From: Spirochaetia bacterium UBA6919 | GTDB lineage: Bacteria; Spirochaetota; UBA6919 | DNA length: 35,875 nucleotides | Direction of reading: 5' to 3' | Assembly: GCA_002450905.1 (NCBI GenBank) | Contig: DKAT01000028.1 | Coordinates: 1-35,875, forward strand | Part shown: positions 26,930-35,643 of the stretch, one piece after another | How positions within the stretch are numbered: position 1 is the first letter of the stretch | Layout: each line of letters starts with the position of its first letter | Notes under the pieces: model-generated | What the model was told of the DNA's origin: nothing | Database searches by the model: none | The model's input: only the letters and a program-made list of their open reading frames with translations | Made by a program: the position numbers and the translations under genes

Positions 26930-27336
26930 ATACTCATCCTTAAGTATGCAACAATGGAAAGATGATGTAAAAAAATTAGATTAATTAACAAAAGATAGGA
27001 GAAAGACAGGAGAAAGACAGGAGAATCTATAGCCATAATAAACCAAATATTCCATTCCACTTCAAGCAGCAATACAATTCTTTTAAGTTAAATATAGATG
27101 AATGAAGATAAAATAAATAATACTCAAATAATAATCATGGGTTGAGAAAATTGACAGAGTATACTTTCCATGATCTTACTATAATCAAATTTATACATAT
27201 AGGGGAAAAAAAATGTTTATCAGTAATAAAGAGTTATGATAGAGGTTAATCAGCCATAATCAAATTAATTATATAAATTAAAGACTATAAAGGAGTAATC
27301 CATGAATTACTTCTATATAGAAAGCTATCTCTATAA
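26930..27336. other. 407-base region upstream of ispD with orphan expression signals
   Basis: It holds a short tandem repeat (26991-27023) and, on the plus strand, several expression-like signals without a recognised gene: TTGACA at 27151, TATAAT at 27180, AGGGG with an ATG at 27213 opening an 8-codon frame, and AAAGGAG with an ATG at 27302. The ispD promoter should also lie here on the minus strand, but I could not pick a clear one. Confidence 0.5.
26991..27023. repeat. Three tandem copies of an 11-base unit
   Basis: AAAGATAGGAG followed by AAAGACAGGAG twice; the first copy differs by one base. It lies about 65 bases upstream of ispD, and the purine run is on the plus strand. It may simply be replication slippage. 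Confidence 0.8.
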
Positions 27337-27433
27337 CTATCTTTTCCCATCATTAATCTGTGTAAAAATCATTCGGCCAGCAGGAGTTTGTAATATACTA
27401 GTAACAACCACATCAATTTCTCGGCCAATGTAA
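27302..27433 (+). CDS. Possible small ORF or gene remnant (43 codons)
   Basis: The ATG at 27302 is preceded by a near-perfect AAAGGAG six bases upstream and opens MNYFYIESYLYNYLFPSLIC, a 43-residue aromatic-rich frame. Its last two thirds run antisense to the 3' end of the PIN/TRAM gene. No family is recognised. It may be a small protein, or the start of a gene that was deleted and left its translation signal behind. The case rests on the ribosome site alone. Confidence 0.25.
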   Translation: MNYFYIESYLYNYLFPSLICVKIIRPAGVCNILVTTTSISRPM

Positions 27434-28365
27434 TGTCTACCGTTATCAATGACTATCATTGTACCATCATCCAAATAGGCTATCCCTTGATTCTGGTCCT
27501 TGCCTTCTTTGATAACAGTAATTCTTATTTCTTCATTTGGTAAAAGAACAGGTTTGACTGCATTGGCAAGTTCATTGATATTTAAAATAGAAACCCCTTG
27601 AAATTCAGCAACTTTATTTAAATTGAAATCATTGGTTACAATTGTGGCATTACCATATTGAAGAGCTAATTTCAGAAGTTTGCTATCTACCTCTGGGGTA
27701 TCAGGAAAATCTTCTTCAGTAATTTTTATAATAGCTTTTTTACTAGCTTTCATATTATTTAAAATATCAAGACCTCGTCTTCCGCGACTTCTCTTTAAGG
27801 GGTCTGATGAATCTGCAACTTGATGTAATTCATTTAAAACAAACTTGGGAACTACAAACTCACCCTCTAAAAAACCCGTTTCTGCGATATCAGCGATTCG
27901 TCCATCAATAATTACACTCGTATCTAATATTTTAGTCTTCATCCTTTCTTTATTCTGAGAACCTGATGCAGCAGGAATGTTGGATCTAAATTCCTCTTCT
28001 TTAAGCCAGCCTAATGTAAATCCAACATAGGATAATGTAAACATGAATATGTATTTAAAAGATGGGGAAAATAAAGGAGTGCCTTTACTATTTTTTGAAT
28101 AATTTGTAGTTAATTGGACAAATATTTCTCCAAAAAACCAACCTATTATAACACCTAAAATTAATCCTATCGAAGCAAAAAAGATTTTTCTTCCCCTGGA
28201 TTGATGTGCCCTTATTTCCAATGAAACAAACAATCCAGCAATGATTAATGAAACGATTGGATATATTATAAAAGTTCTTAAACCCAGAATATTGGTATTT
28301 TCATTTAAACCAAGTAGTAATGCAAAAAATACAACTATAAATATTACAGCTATTCTAAATATCAT
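27337..28365 (-). CDS. Membrane PIN/TRAM domain protein (YacL-like)
   Basis: A 342-residue protein. Four membrane helices (about 1-20, 29-49, 62-84, 108-128) are followed by a PIN nuclease-fold domain starting TKILDTSVIIDGRIADI, with Asp148 as first acidic ligand, EL in FVLNELHQVAD and RRGLDIL. A TRAM domain (about 280-335) follows: ITVIKEGKDQNQGIAYLDDGTMIVID. YacL-type proteins are probably membrane-bound ribonucleases; their substrate is unsettled. The ATG at 28365 has GAGGTG five bases upstream and follows carD by 14 bases. This carD-PIN/TRAM pairing with ispD close by is familiar from spirochaetes and some Firmicutes. Confidence 0.88.
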   Translation of the reverse strand: MIFRIAVIFIVVFFALLLGLNENTNILGLRTFIIYPIVSLIIAGLFVSLEIRAHQSRGRKIFFASIGLILGVIIGWFFGEIFVQLTTNYSKNSKGTPLFSPSFKYIFMFTLSYVGFTLGWLKEEEFRSNIPAASGSQNKERMKTKILDTSVIIDGRIADIAETGFLEGEFVVPKFVLNELHQVADSSDPLKRSRGRRGLDILNNMKASKKAIIKITEEDFPDTPEVDSKLLKLALQYGNATIVTNDFNLNKVAEFQGVSILNINELANAVKPVLLPNEEIRITVIKEGKDQNQGIAYLDDGTMIVIDNGRHYIGREIDVVVTSILQTPAGRMIFTQINDGKR

Positions 28366-28379
28366 TTTTCACCTCTTCT

Positions 28380-28919
28380 TCAAATAGCTGCAGATTTTAC
28401 TTCAATTCCCTCTTTTCCCAACATATTGTTGACAACCAATCCCTTCTCAAGAGTTTCAGTTATCATATGTTCTACTTCTACCTTCTGAAGATTTCTAGCG
28501 TACGATATTTCTGTTATCAAAAGTTTTAATGCATTCTCAAAAAGTCTTTTTTCTGAATTGGAAAGCTCTTTGATTTGATTTCTCATAAAAAGATTTCTCA
28601 CAACAATAGCTAATTCACTGAAAGAACCACTTTTTAATTTATCCTGGTTTGTTGAATACCTTATTTTCCAATCATCTTCCAAATCATTTGCTTTACTTCT
28701 TAATATAATAAATGCGTCATCTATTTCAAGATCCCCGACAATATCTCTTAAACCAACTTTGGTCGTCATATCAATAGGAATCATGACTTTCATATTATTT
28801 TGATATAATTCCATAACATAATACTTTCTTTTTTTACCAAGTATATCTTTTTCTTCAATATTTTGTATATGACCTACTCCATGGATCGGGTAGACCACTT
28901 TTGATCCAATTTCATACAT
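28380..28919 (-). CDS. CarD/CdnL-type RNA polymerase-binding regulator
   Basis: A 179-residue cytoplasmic transcription factor. The N-terminal RNA-polymerase-interacting, Tudor-like domain reads YEIGSKVVYPIHGVGHIQ, then KKRKYYVMELYQNNMKVMIP (about 3-60). The helical C-terminal domain that binds DNA at the promoter fork runs from about 65 to 165 and includes WKIRYSTNQDKLKSGSF and LSNSEKRLFENALKLLITE. Proteins of this family stabilise the open complex, often at rRNA promoters. The ATG at 28919 has GGAG upstream. It is the first gene of a pair with PIN/TRAM and starts 183 bases after the MptE-like gene ends. Confidence 0.93.
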   Translation of the reverse strand: MYEIGSKVVYPIHGVGHIQNIEEKDILGKKRKYYVMELYQNNMKVMIPIDMTTKVGLRDIVGDLEIDDAFIILRSKANDLEDDWKIRYSTNQDKLKSGSFSELAIVVRNLFMRNQIKELSNSEKRLFENALKLLITEISYARNLQKVEVEHMITETLEKGLVVNNMLGKEGIEVKSAAI

Positions 28920-29102
28920 ATATTACTCCAAATAAACCCAATATTAACGCTTGTTTTGTATAATTAATTATATAAATTGATATAAAGCGGAAAAATAGTA
29001 AGAAGCCACTTATCTAACTAATATAAAATTACTCTTTATTAAAAGTTATGATTTTTTTACAAAAAAGTCAATATAAATCATTGAATTTATGGATTTAATT
29101 TA

Positions 29103-30908
29103 TTATATTGGTTTTGAATTTACACTCAAATGCTTTAAAATATATTCTACTGTTCTGAGTATTTGATTAGTATATATAAATATACTTTCCCTATCTATTA
29201 TTTTTTTCCTAAAATACCAAAGGTCTTCTTTTTCAAAAACTTTTTGCATAAATGCAAACTCACTCTCAATTTTTCTTTTGAAAAACAATATATTGTCTTC
29301 ACGAATCTCATCTCGTTCCAATTCAACAATTAATACCGAAAAAAACCTTTTTAAAACCTCATATAAATCCTTATAACGATCGTTTATTTTTTCAATTATA
29401 ACGCTATTCCCCTTATTATAAAATGATTTTTGGTTTAGTATATCCGATTTTTGGATATCAGGAAAATTAGATGGATTACTAGTTATGATTTGATCTAAAC
29501 TAATTTTATCTATGTGCGAGATAGATAATCCATTTTCAGTACAATTTATAAATTGATTAATCGTATCATCTTGAAATTTTTGATAGATTGAAAAATAAAC
29601 TGACAACCAATCTTTAAGACTTTGTAATACAAAACTTGTTTTTAAACCAGGATTTAGATCATTAGATACTGTATTTCTCTTCATAAGATATTGATTAAAC
29701 CAACTTTCTGTCGTTTTAAGACGATTTGATTTATAGAATAAAATATCATTATACACAGGACTATTCACAACATGGGTTGATCGATCAGTATAACTTAGAT
29801 CCTGTCCCACTAATAAGATGTGTTTTGATCCAAATAACCTTGCCAATTCAATACATACAGTAGAAACACTAGTACCAGTATGTATAGCAGGAAATTCTAG
29901 AAGACAAGTTTCTTCAATCCATTGTAAAAACGGATGAATTTGATTATTATTTTCATAAGCAACATAAAAATATTTGTATGCTTCAACATTTCGGACAATA
30001 GAAGGGTATACCTTTAGATCATAGATTAGTATAGGGGGATTTTTCCATTTTAAATTAAAGAAATCAATATAATTATAATATTGAGCATCGGACGAAACAA
30101 CAAAATCAGGTTGAATATCATATTCTAACAAAGTATTTAATGCTGTATCAGTTACAAAAATAAAATACTTATTTTGGTATTTTTTAATAGATTCAAGAGA
30201 TTTTCTGAGAGATGGTCCTGCAGATATGATTAGTGAATTATATCCAATTAATTTATTATAAAATATAGACATCCCCTGGTGTGAGGATACATTTTGAACA
30301 TTGGAAATTAAATTCTTAAGCCATAATCTTTCAAACTCAAGAGAAGTCAGCTTATTTTGCAATTCCTGTTTTAAAATTTCACTGAACCTGGATAATAATT
30401 CGTCATATTTATTTTTAAATAAAACATATTCACTTTGTAAATAAAAAATTATTGGCTGTTTTATTACAGATATACTTAATTCCTGAACATTTATATAAAA
30501 TTTTTGTATAATATCTTTTCCTATTAAAGGAACTACCCTTTTATCCATTAAAAAAGACAGATCAGCATAGTGAAAAGCCGAATTAAATATATCTAAATCT
30601 ACTTCAAATATAAATATAACACAAAAGGCATCTCCTAATTTTTTTAATATTTCAGATACATGATATCCATATCCCAATCCCATTATAAAATAAGTCGTGG
30701 TATCCTCAAATTGCTGACTGTTTATCAATCGTTGAGCTTCAATCACTGGATCATATTTACTGTGAAGATAGGAACCCCTAAAATTTATTATTGGATGACC
30801 CGATTTTGATAATTCAGATTTAATTATATACTCTGATGGTTCATTGAGTAAATATTCTAATTTACGATATTGGAGGATACTAAGATTGGTCTGATAAAAG
30901 TCTTTCAC
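29103..30908 (-). CDS. MptE-like (DUF115) motility accessory factor family protein
   Basis: A 601-residue soluble protein of the 6-hydroxymethylpterin pyrophosphokinase MptE-like/Maf group. The core domain (about 220-385) shows LIISAGPSLRKSLESI, YFIFVTDTALNTLLEYDIQPDFVVSSDAQ, HTGTSVSTVCIELARLFGSKHILLVGQDLSY and a following Asp-rich segment. In flagellated bacteria such Maf proteins help glycosylate flagellin with nonulosonic acids; in spirochaetes the function is not established. The only start giving full length is GTG at 30908, and no ribosome site is seen before it. It lies 32 bases after the vWA-like gene, so it may depend on that gene's translation. Confidence 0.82.
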   Translation of the reverse strand: MKDFYQTNLSILQYRKLEYLLNEPSEYIIKSELSKSGHPIINFRGSYLHSKYDPVIEAQRLINSQQFEDTTTYFIMGLGYGYHVSEILKKLGDAFCVIFIFEVDLDIFNSAFHYADLSFLMDKRVVPLIGKDIIQKFYINVQELSISVIKQPIIFYLQSEYVLFKNKYDELLSRFSEILKQELQNKLTSLEFERLWLKNLISNVQNVSSHQGMSIFYNKLIGYNSLIISAGPSLRKSLESIKKYQNKYFIFVTDTALNTLLEYDIQPDFVVSSDAQYYNYIDFFNLKWKNPPILIYDLKVYPSIVRNVEAYKYFYVAYENNNQIHPFLQWIEETCLLEFPAIHTGTSVSTVCIELARLFGSKHILLVGQDLSYTDRSTHVVNSPVYNDILFYKSNRLKTTESWFNQYLMKRNTVSNDLNPGLKTSFVLQSLKDWLSVYFSIYQKFQDDTINQFINCTENGLSISHIDKISLDQIITSNPSNFPDIQKSDILNQKSFYNKGNSVIIEKINDRYKDLYEVLKRFFSVLIVELERDEIREDNILFFKRKIESEFAFMQKVFEKEDLWYFRKKIIDRESIFIYTNQILRTVEYILKHLSVNSKPI

Positions 30909-30940
30909 GCGGTAGAATAATTTATTTTGATTTTTTTTTA

Positions 30941-32080
30941 TTAACGGATATTATAATGAAATTGATAACTCCCAATTTTAAATGAATCTCCGTGAGATAA
31001 ATAACCTTGGTTCAGTTGTTTTATAAACTTAAATTGATTTTCCAGTCCTGCAGCCAACTGAATGGCTTTTTTATCACCCACAGGAGAACACAATACAATG
31101 GGATTCATTTTATAATTTCCGCGTAACAAAATATCACAATGTCCTCTACCTGAAATAATTATCTCATTTTTCTTTGAAAGTGCCAAATCAAAATATTTTT
31201 TAAGCGGTTTGGTTGTTTCTGTATCAAAATATTCAAAATATCCATAAAAGTATTGCTGTCTCGCATTTGATTTTTTATAAAACTTTTTAAGATAAATAAA
31301 AATACCAATTATAATTAAAACTATAAATATAACAATAATCCATATATATCCCATATTTTCATTAATTATCTTTAGGGTAATATGATTAGATCCAATATTA
31401 TTTTTAGAGATCCTATTTTGACCTCCAGAACGTTTTGGAAGTGAAATATTTAAAGATTTATTAGAGCCAAGAAAAAGTATATCAAAATTACTAATCTGTT
31501 TTAATCTTTCAAAAACCTTTCCAGGAGTTTTCGTTTGATCCTGTATATAATTATTTATCTTACTATTCATTGGTATCATGATAATTATTTTATCAATACC
31601 TGTTTTAGTGAGTTTCAAAAGATTTTTTGAATACTTATTTTCCTTTCCAGGAAAGCTTTTAGAGAAGATAAATAAATATTTATTATTATTTAATTGATTG
31701 AAGTTATTTAAAATCAGTTGGATAGTTTTATAAAACATTTCATAAAAGATTATTTGATTATTATTGTTTTGAATATTAGTTACTTCTGATAAGATATTTT
31801 GTTTATCTAATTTAAAATCAAAGATCTCTTTACGTACTATTTTGTATATCTTGTCAGAATAAGTATTAATAGAGACAAAATCCCCTTTTTTTATATTTTT
31901 TAAGATTTCATTTTGAATCACTTTTTTTACTTCAATCATAAATAAAAGATGTTCTTTCTCATTCCCTGAATTATCTATAGAAATAAAATAGGAGTCATTT
32001 GCAAATCCATAAGATTTAACTATTAATAACAAAATTGCAATAAGAATAGTTATTGAAAAATTCTTTAAACCACGATACAT
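30941..32080 (-). CDS. vWA-like exported domain with membrane helix and FHA-like cytoplasmic end
   Basis: A 379-residue protein, not assigned to a named family. Residues 1-27 are a signal peptide or anchor. The outer region (30-175) follows the von Willebrand A pattern: FISIDNSGN at 32-40, IKKGDFVSINTYSDKI, and NKYLFIFSKSFPG. The metal site is degenerate: Asp-x-Ser-x-Asn instead of Asp-x-Ser-x-Ser. A helix near 243-263 (YIWIIVIFIVLIIIGIFIYL) leads to a C-terminal region of about 110 residues that ends HGDSFKIGSYQFHYNIR, like the last strands of an FHA domain, without a visible Ser-x-x-His site. The ATG at 32080 has a weak GAG. It precedes the MptE-like gene by 32 bases, suggesting a shared envelope or motility role. 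Confidence 0.6.
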   Translation of the reverse strand: MYRGLKNFSITILIAILLLIVKSYGFANDSYFISIDNSGNEKEHLLFMIEVKKVIQNEILKNIKKGDFVSINTYSDKIYKIVRKEIFDFKLDKQNILSEVTNIQNNNNQIIFYEMFYKTIQLILNNFNQLNNNKYLFIFSKSFPGKENKYSKNLLKLTKTGIDKIIIMIPMNSKINNYIQDQTKTPGKVFERLKQISNFDILFLGSNKSLNISLPKRSGGQNRISKNNIGSNHITLKIINENMGYIWIIVIFIVLIIIGIFIYLKKFYKKSNARQQYFYGYFEYFDTETTKPLKKYFDLALSKKNEIIISGRGHCDILLRGNYKMNPIVLCSPVGDKKAIQLAAGLENQFKFIKQLNQGYLSHGDSFKIGSYQFHYNIR

Positions 32081-32249
32081 TTTTATAACTCATTTAAAAG
32101 ATTTATATAACTTATTAATTATTCTTGACTGTTTCTTAAAAATTGTGCATTTTAACTAGCATAAATCAAAAATTAAATATATCAATTCTATATTTATTGA
32201 GCAATAGTTTATAATCTAAATTTTATAATTTAAATTAAAAGAGGTATTT

Positions 32250-33785
32250 TTGGATAAAAGATATATTGAAATAATGGACACAACCCTTAGAGATGGCGAA
32301 CAAATGAAAGCTATATCCTATACAAGCCAGGAAAAACTTTCATTAACCAAATTATTATTGGAAGACGTAAGGGTTGATCGTATTGAAATAACAAGCGCAA
32401 GAGTTTCAGCTGGAGAACTTAAAACTTCACAAATCATTCTAGACTGGGCTAAAAAAGAAAATAGATTACATCAAATTGAAATCCTTGGATTTGTAGATAA
32501 AAATAAAACAGTAGATTGGCTTACAGAAGTAGGATGCAAGGGGTTAAATCTTCTATCTAAAGGATCAATGAACCATTTAACTGGTCAATTACGTAAAACA
32601 AAAGAAGAGCATTTATTTGACATAAAACAAACTGTTGATTACGCCTATTCAAAAGATATTAGAACTAATTTATATTTAGAAGACTGGTCCAGCGGGATGC
32701 GTAACTCTAAGGATTATGTATTTTACTTAATAGATGAATTAAAGAATACTGCAATCAAAAGATTTTTATTACCTGATACGCTGGGTATTCTATATCCTAC
32801 TGAAGCTAAGTCTTTTTTTATGGAATTAACAGAACGGTATCCTGGTGTACATTTCGAATATCATGGTCATAATGATTATGGGCTTGGTACAGCAAATACA
32901 CTTTCGGCTATCGAAGGGGGTGCTTCTGGAGTCCATCTTACGGTGAATGGAATGGGGGAGCGTGCAGGGAATACTCCTCTTGACGAAGTTGTTGCAGGTA
33001 TGAATGATTTTCCTAATCTTAAGAATAGAGTACAAAATAATATTAACGAGTCCGCATTAAGCAAGATTAGTAAGGAAGTTGAATTATTTTCGGGTTTGAA
33101 ATTAGCTTTCAATAAGCCTATATTAGGGGAAAATGTTTTTACCCAAGCTGCAGGACTCCATGCTGATGGTGATTTAAAAGGGAATTTATATGCGAATCCC
33201 TTGATTCCTGAACGTTTTGGCCGTAAACGATCTTATGCTCTTGGAAAATTGTCGGGTATGGCAAGTTTGGAGAGTAATTTAGCAGAATTAGATATTGAAT
33301 TAACTGTCGAAGAAAAAAAAATGATTTTACAAAAAATTGTAGAATTGGGAGATAAGAAAGAAAATATCACTGAAGAAGATCTCCCCTATATAATTTCTGA
33401 TGTTCTTGAAACTCCTATCGAAAAACCTTTTAAGATAAAATCATGTATAGTAGTAACGAGTAATAATTTGAAACCTATGGCAACTGTTTTGGTTGAATAT
33501 AATGACAGGGAGATTCAAGAGATCTCGTCAGGAGATGGGGGTTATGATGCCTTTATGAAAGCTATTCGAAAGATAGGTGCATATTTTAATCTGGAGTTTC
33601 CAAAATTAGAAAATTATTCAGTAACCATTCCTCCAGGTGGAAAGACAGATGCCCTTGTCCAAACAACCATCACATGGGCAGGTGAACAGTATTTTAAGAC
33701 CAAGGGCGTAGATTCCGATCAAATCCTTTCAGCTGTAGAAGCCACTGAAAAAATGATTAATAAATATATCAAGTCATTAAATTAG
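32250..33785 (+). CDS. 2-isopropylmalate synthase / citramalate synthase family enzyme
   Basis: A 511-residue enzyme that condenses acetyl-CoA with a 2-oxoacid. The HMG-CoA-lyase-like TIM barrel (about 5-270) has MDTTLRDGEQ at residues 9-18, the HxH metal ligands in FEYHGHNDYGLGTAN and NGMGERAGNTPLDEV. A linker (FTQAAGLHADGDLKG) leads to a C-terminal LeuA allosteric domain (about 390-510) with SSGDGGYDAFMKAI. The overall form resembles the LeuA-like proteins of Bacteroidetes and CimA of Leptospira; whether it uses 2-oxoisovalerate (leucine) or pyruvate (isoleucine) cannot be told by eye. The start is TTG at 32250 with GAGG five bases upstream. It converges on the next gene with only six bases between the stops. 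Confidence 0.88.
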   Translation: MDKRYIEIMDTTLRDGEQMKAISYTSQEKLSLTKLLLEDVRVDRIEITSARVSAGELKTSQIILDWAKKENRLHQIEILGFVDKNKTVDWLTEVGCKGLNLLSKGSMNHLTGQLRKTKEEHLFDIKQTVDYAYSKDIRTNLYLEDWSSGMRNSKDYVFYLIDELKNTAIKRFLLPDTLGILYPTEAKSFFMELTERYPGVHFEYHGHNDYGLGTANTLSAIEGGASGVHLTVNGMGERAGNTPLDEVVAGMNDFPNLKNRVQNNINESALSKISKEVELFSGLKLAFNKPILGENVFTQAAGLHADGDLKGNLYANPLIPERFGRKRSYALGKLSGMASLESNLAELDIELTVEEKKMILQKIVELGDKKENITEEDLPYIISDVLETPIEKPFKIKSCIVVTSNNLKPMATVLVEYNDREIQEISSGDGGYDAFMKAIRKIGAYFNLEFPKLENYSVTIPPGGKTDALVQTTITWAGEQYFKTKGVDSDQILSAVEATEKMINKYIKSLN

Positions 33786-33791
33786 GATTAA

Positions 33792-34754
33792 TTATATGTT
33801 CATAACTTTCCAAGAATACACATACCAGCGTTTATTCTTTTGATATAAATAAAATTCATAATTTCTATGAACAGTTATGCCTTCACTCTTAAAAGATATT
33901 CGTACATGAATTACAGCTTTTTTACGTTCATTTTCGATAACAGATCGATATATTTTAAATTGCTTGATTTCCTGTAATCCAATCTCAAATAAGTAATTCT
34001 TTAAATAATTTTTGAAATCATATATCACACCTCTTCGTTGACTTGGTCGCTGTGCCTGATATCGATTATTATAATTTGGAAACTGATTGATAAGTTTATT
34101 TAAATCAATATATTTAAAATATTGTTTCCAATTCTTTTTGATCTTACCCTTTAACATAAATTCTACAGTATCATATGGATTTCTTACTTTGTCTAATTGT
34201 CGATCCAAATTGATTTCATTTTCAATACGCAGTTGTTCTTTGTATTCAGATTTTCTAATTTCAATTTGAATTATCTGTGAAGAAAGAGGTGTAACAGCAA
34301 ACAAATTGTATGGAATGGGATAAAAATGACCTTCAATTACATAATGACCTGGTTTGTCTATTTGAAAATATTTTGAAAGATTAAAACTTTGTCCATAAAA
34401 TTGTTTATGTCCTAATTTCAAGCTGGTATATTTCTTATTTTCTTTCACAGAATCTGATTTTTCAAGATAAAATCTTCTGGTTTCATTAATCATTCTGTTA
34501 TTAATTGATTTTACAGAGAATCCAAAATTGAAATACGATTTTTCAGATAGTTTTAAATTTATTGGATTGTAACCCTCATTACGTACTTTAAAATTGATAA
34601 TTATTTCTTCACCAATCTCATAACTACTTTTATAAACATTTAAAACACACTTCAATTGATCATAGTCCGATTTGTCCAAAGTATAAATATTTGAACCAAT
34701 AATTACTAGAACTATAAATATTAATAACGAAAATAACTTTTTTTTCATGTTCAT
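33792..34754 (-). CDS. Exported hypothetical protein with beta-sandwich and NTF2-like end
   Basis: A 320-residue protein with a signal peptide (KKLFSLLIFIVLVIIGSNIY). Residues about 35-170 look like an immunoglobulin-like or BsuPI-type beta domain: LNVYKSSYEIGEEIIINFKVRNEGYNPINL and PGHYVIEGHFYPIPYN. A tail of about 130 residues ends in YEFYLYQKNKRWYVYSWKVMN, a strand pattern seen in NTF2-like domains. No enzyme motif is visible. It is probably periplasmic or surface-attached; there is no lipobox cysteine after the signal peptide. The ATG at 34754 has AAAGG close upstream, and a second ATG at 34748 is possible. It follows the barrel-like gene by 112 bases on the same strand. Confidence 0.65.
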   Translation of the reverse strand: MNMKKKLFSLLIFIVLVIIGSNIYTLDKSDYDQLKCVLNVYKSSYEIGEEIIINFKVRNEGYNPINLKLSEKSYFNFGFSVKSINNRMINETRRFYLEKSDSVKENKKYTSLKLGHKQFYGQSFNLSKYFQIDKPGHYVIEGHFYPIPYNLFAVTPLSSQIIQIEIRKSEYKEQLRIENEINLDRQLDKVRNPYDTVEFMLKGKIKKNWKQYFKYIDLNKLINQFPNYNNRYQAQRPSQRRGVIYDFKNYLKNYLFEIGLQEIKQFKIYRSVIENERKKAVIHVRISFKSEGITVHRNYEFYLYQKNKRWYVYSWKVMNI

Positions 34755-34866
34755 TTTACCTTTAAAAAATCTATTTGTAAGTTCTCATCGGAGAATTTAC
34801 CAGAACATTTTAAAAAAATTATTAATCAATATGAATATTTTCTAAAAAGATTTTAATATTACTTGT

Positions 34867-35430
34867 TTAGCCAAATCGGAAGGTAATCCCGCTATAAAAA
34901 TTGATTGGAATGAGTGTATGTTCTGAGATAATAAATTCATACCTCATTATAATTGGAAGGGACATAAATGAATTGATTGGAAAGTCAATACCAGTAGTGA
35001 TCATAATCCCCATAGAAACATCTTTATTATCACCAGTACCAAAATAAGGACCTACTCCAAATTGAATTATAAATAATTGGTCACCAGGGGTAAAATCAAA
35101 AACGACTAAAGAATGGAAAAAAGTAGATTTAGAATAGTTAGATCGTGCTTTGGTATCTGAGAGATTTGTGTAATTTGTAGTAAAAGCTCTAAGATATCCC
35201 AGATCTAGACCAAATCCAGTATATTTTGAAATCTGAAAAATAGACTGTAAACCAAATCGGTAATTTAACAGAGAACCCTCACCTACATTAACATTACCCC
35301 CTGTGGTGTATCCCAAACTTCCAAGTGTTCTCAATCTAAAAAATTTAATATCAGCATTAAATCCATTTTGCGGATTCAAAATCATAAAAGAAATTATTGT
35401 AAAACAAATTAGCAAAATCTTTTTATACAT
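34867..35430 (-). CDS. Small outer-membrane beta-barrel candidate
   Basis: A 187-residue protein with a signal peptide (KKILLICFTIISFMILNPQNGFNA) followed by alternating amphipathic strands rich in Gly, Tyr and Phe: LGSLGYTTGG, LNYRFGLQSIFQI, GFGLDLGYLRAF, FIIQFGVGPYFG and NFYSGITFRFG. The C-terminal Phe-Arg-Phe-Gly strand resembles the outer-membrane insertion signal of barrels. Its length allows about eight strands, like OmpX/OmpW-type proteins. The ligand and role are unknown. It supports a diderm envelope. The ATG at 35430 has only a weak GAG-containing leader, and the gene lies about 210 bases downstream of the truncated repeat protein. Confidence 0.65.
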   Translation of the reverse strand: MYKKILLICFTIISFMILNPQNGFNADIKFFRLRTLGSLGYTTGGNVNVGEGSLLNYRFGLQSIFQISKYTGFGLDLGYLRAFTTNYTNLSDTKARSNYSKSTFFHSLVVFDFTPGDQLFIIQFGVGPYFGTGDNKDVSMGIMITTGIDFPINSFMSLPIIMRYEFIISEHTLIPINFYSGITFRFG

Positions 35431-35643
35431 ACCGGCTCGAATTAGAAAATTGAGAGTAAAAATATTATTACTATATATTTATGTCTTATAAATGATTACT
35501 TTCGTATGATGAAATTAAAATCTATTGTAAATTCTTATATTCTGCTTAAGATTTAATTTAGGATGAATATTATAACAATGAAAATAAATAAATGGAAAGT
35601 TAATAATGATATAATCTATCAATATTATAAATCTTACAAATAA

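Noticed and set aside
26991..27023. CRISPR array or regulatory iterons
   Set aside because: Only three 11-base units with no spacers; a simple tandem repeat.
28921..29102. Promoter for carD on the minus strand
   Set aside because: A TTGACT exists, but the paired -10 (TAACTT) is only 3 of 6; not strong enough to list.
32125..32153. Promoter for the isopropylmalate/citramalate synthase
   Set aside because: TTGACT at 32125 is good, but the sequence 17 bases later (CATTTT) matches only 3 of 6 bases of the -10 box.
32131..32249. Leucine leader peptide or T-box before the synthase gene
   Set aside because: No run of Leu/Ile codons after a ribosome site, no terminator/antiterminator stems and no T-box core seen.
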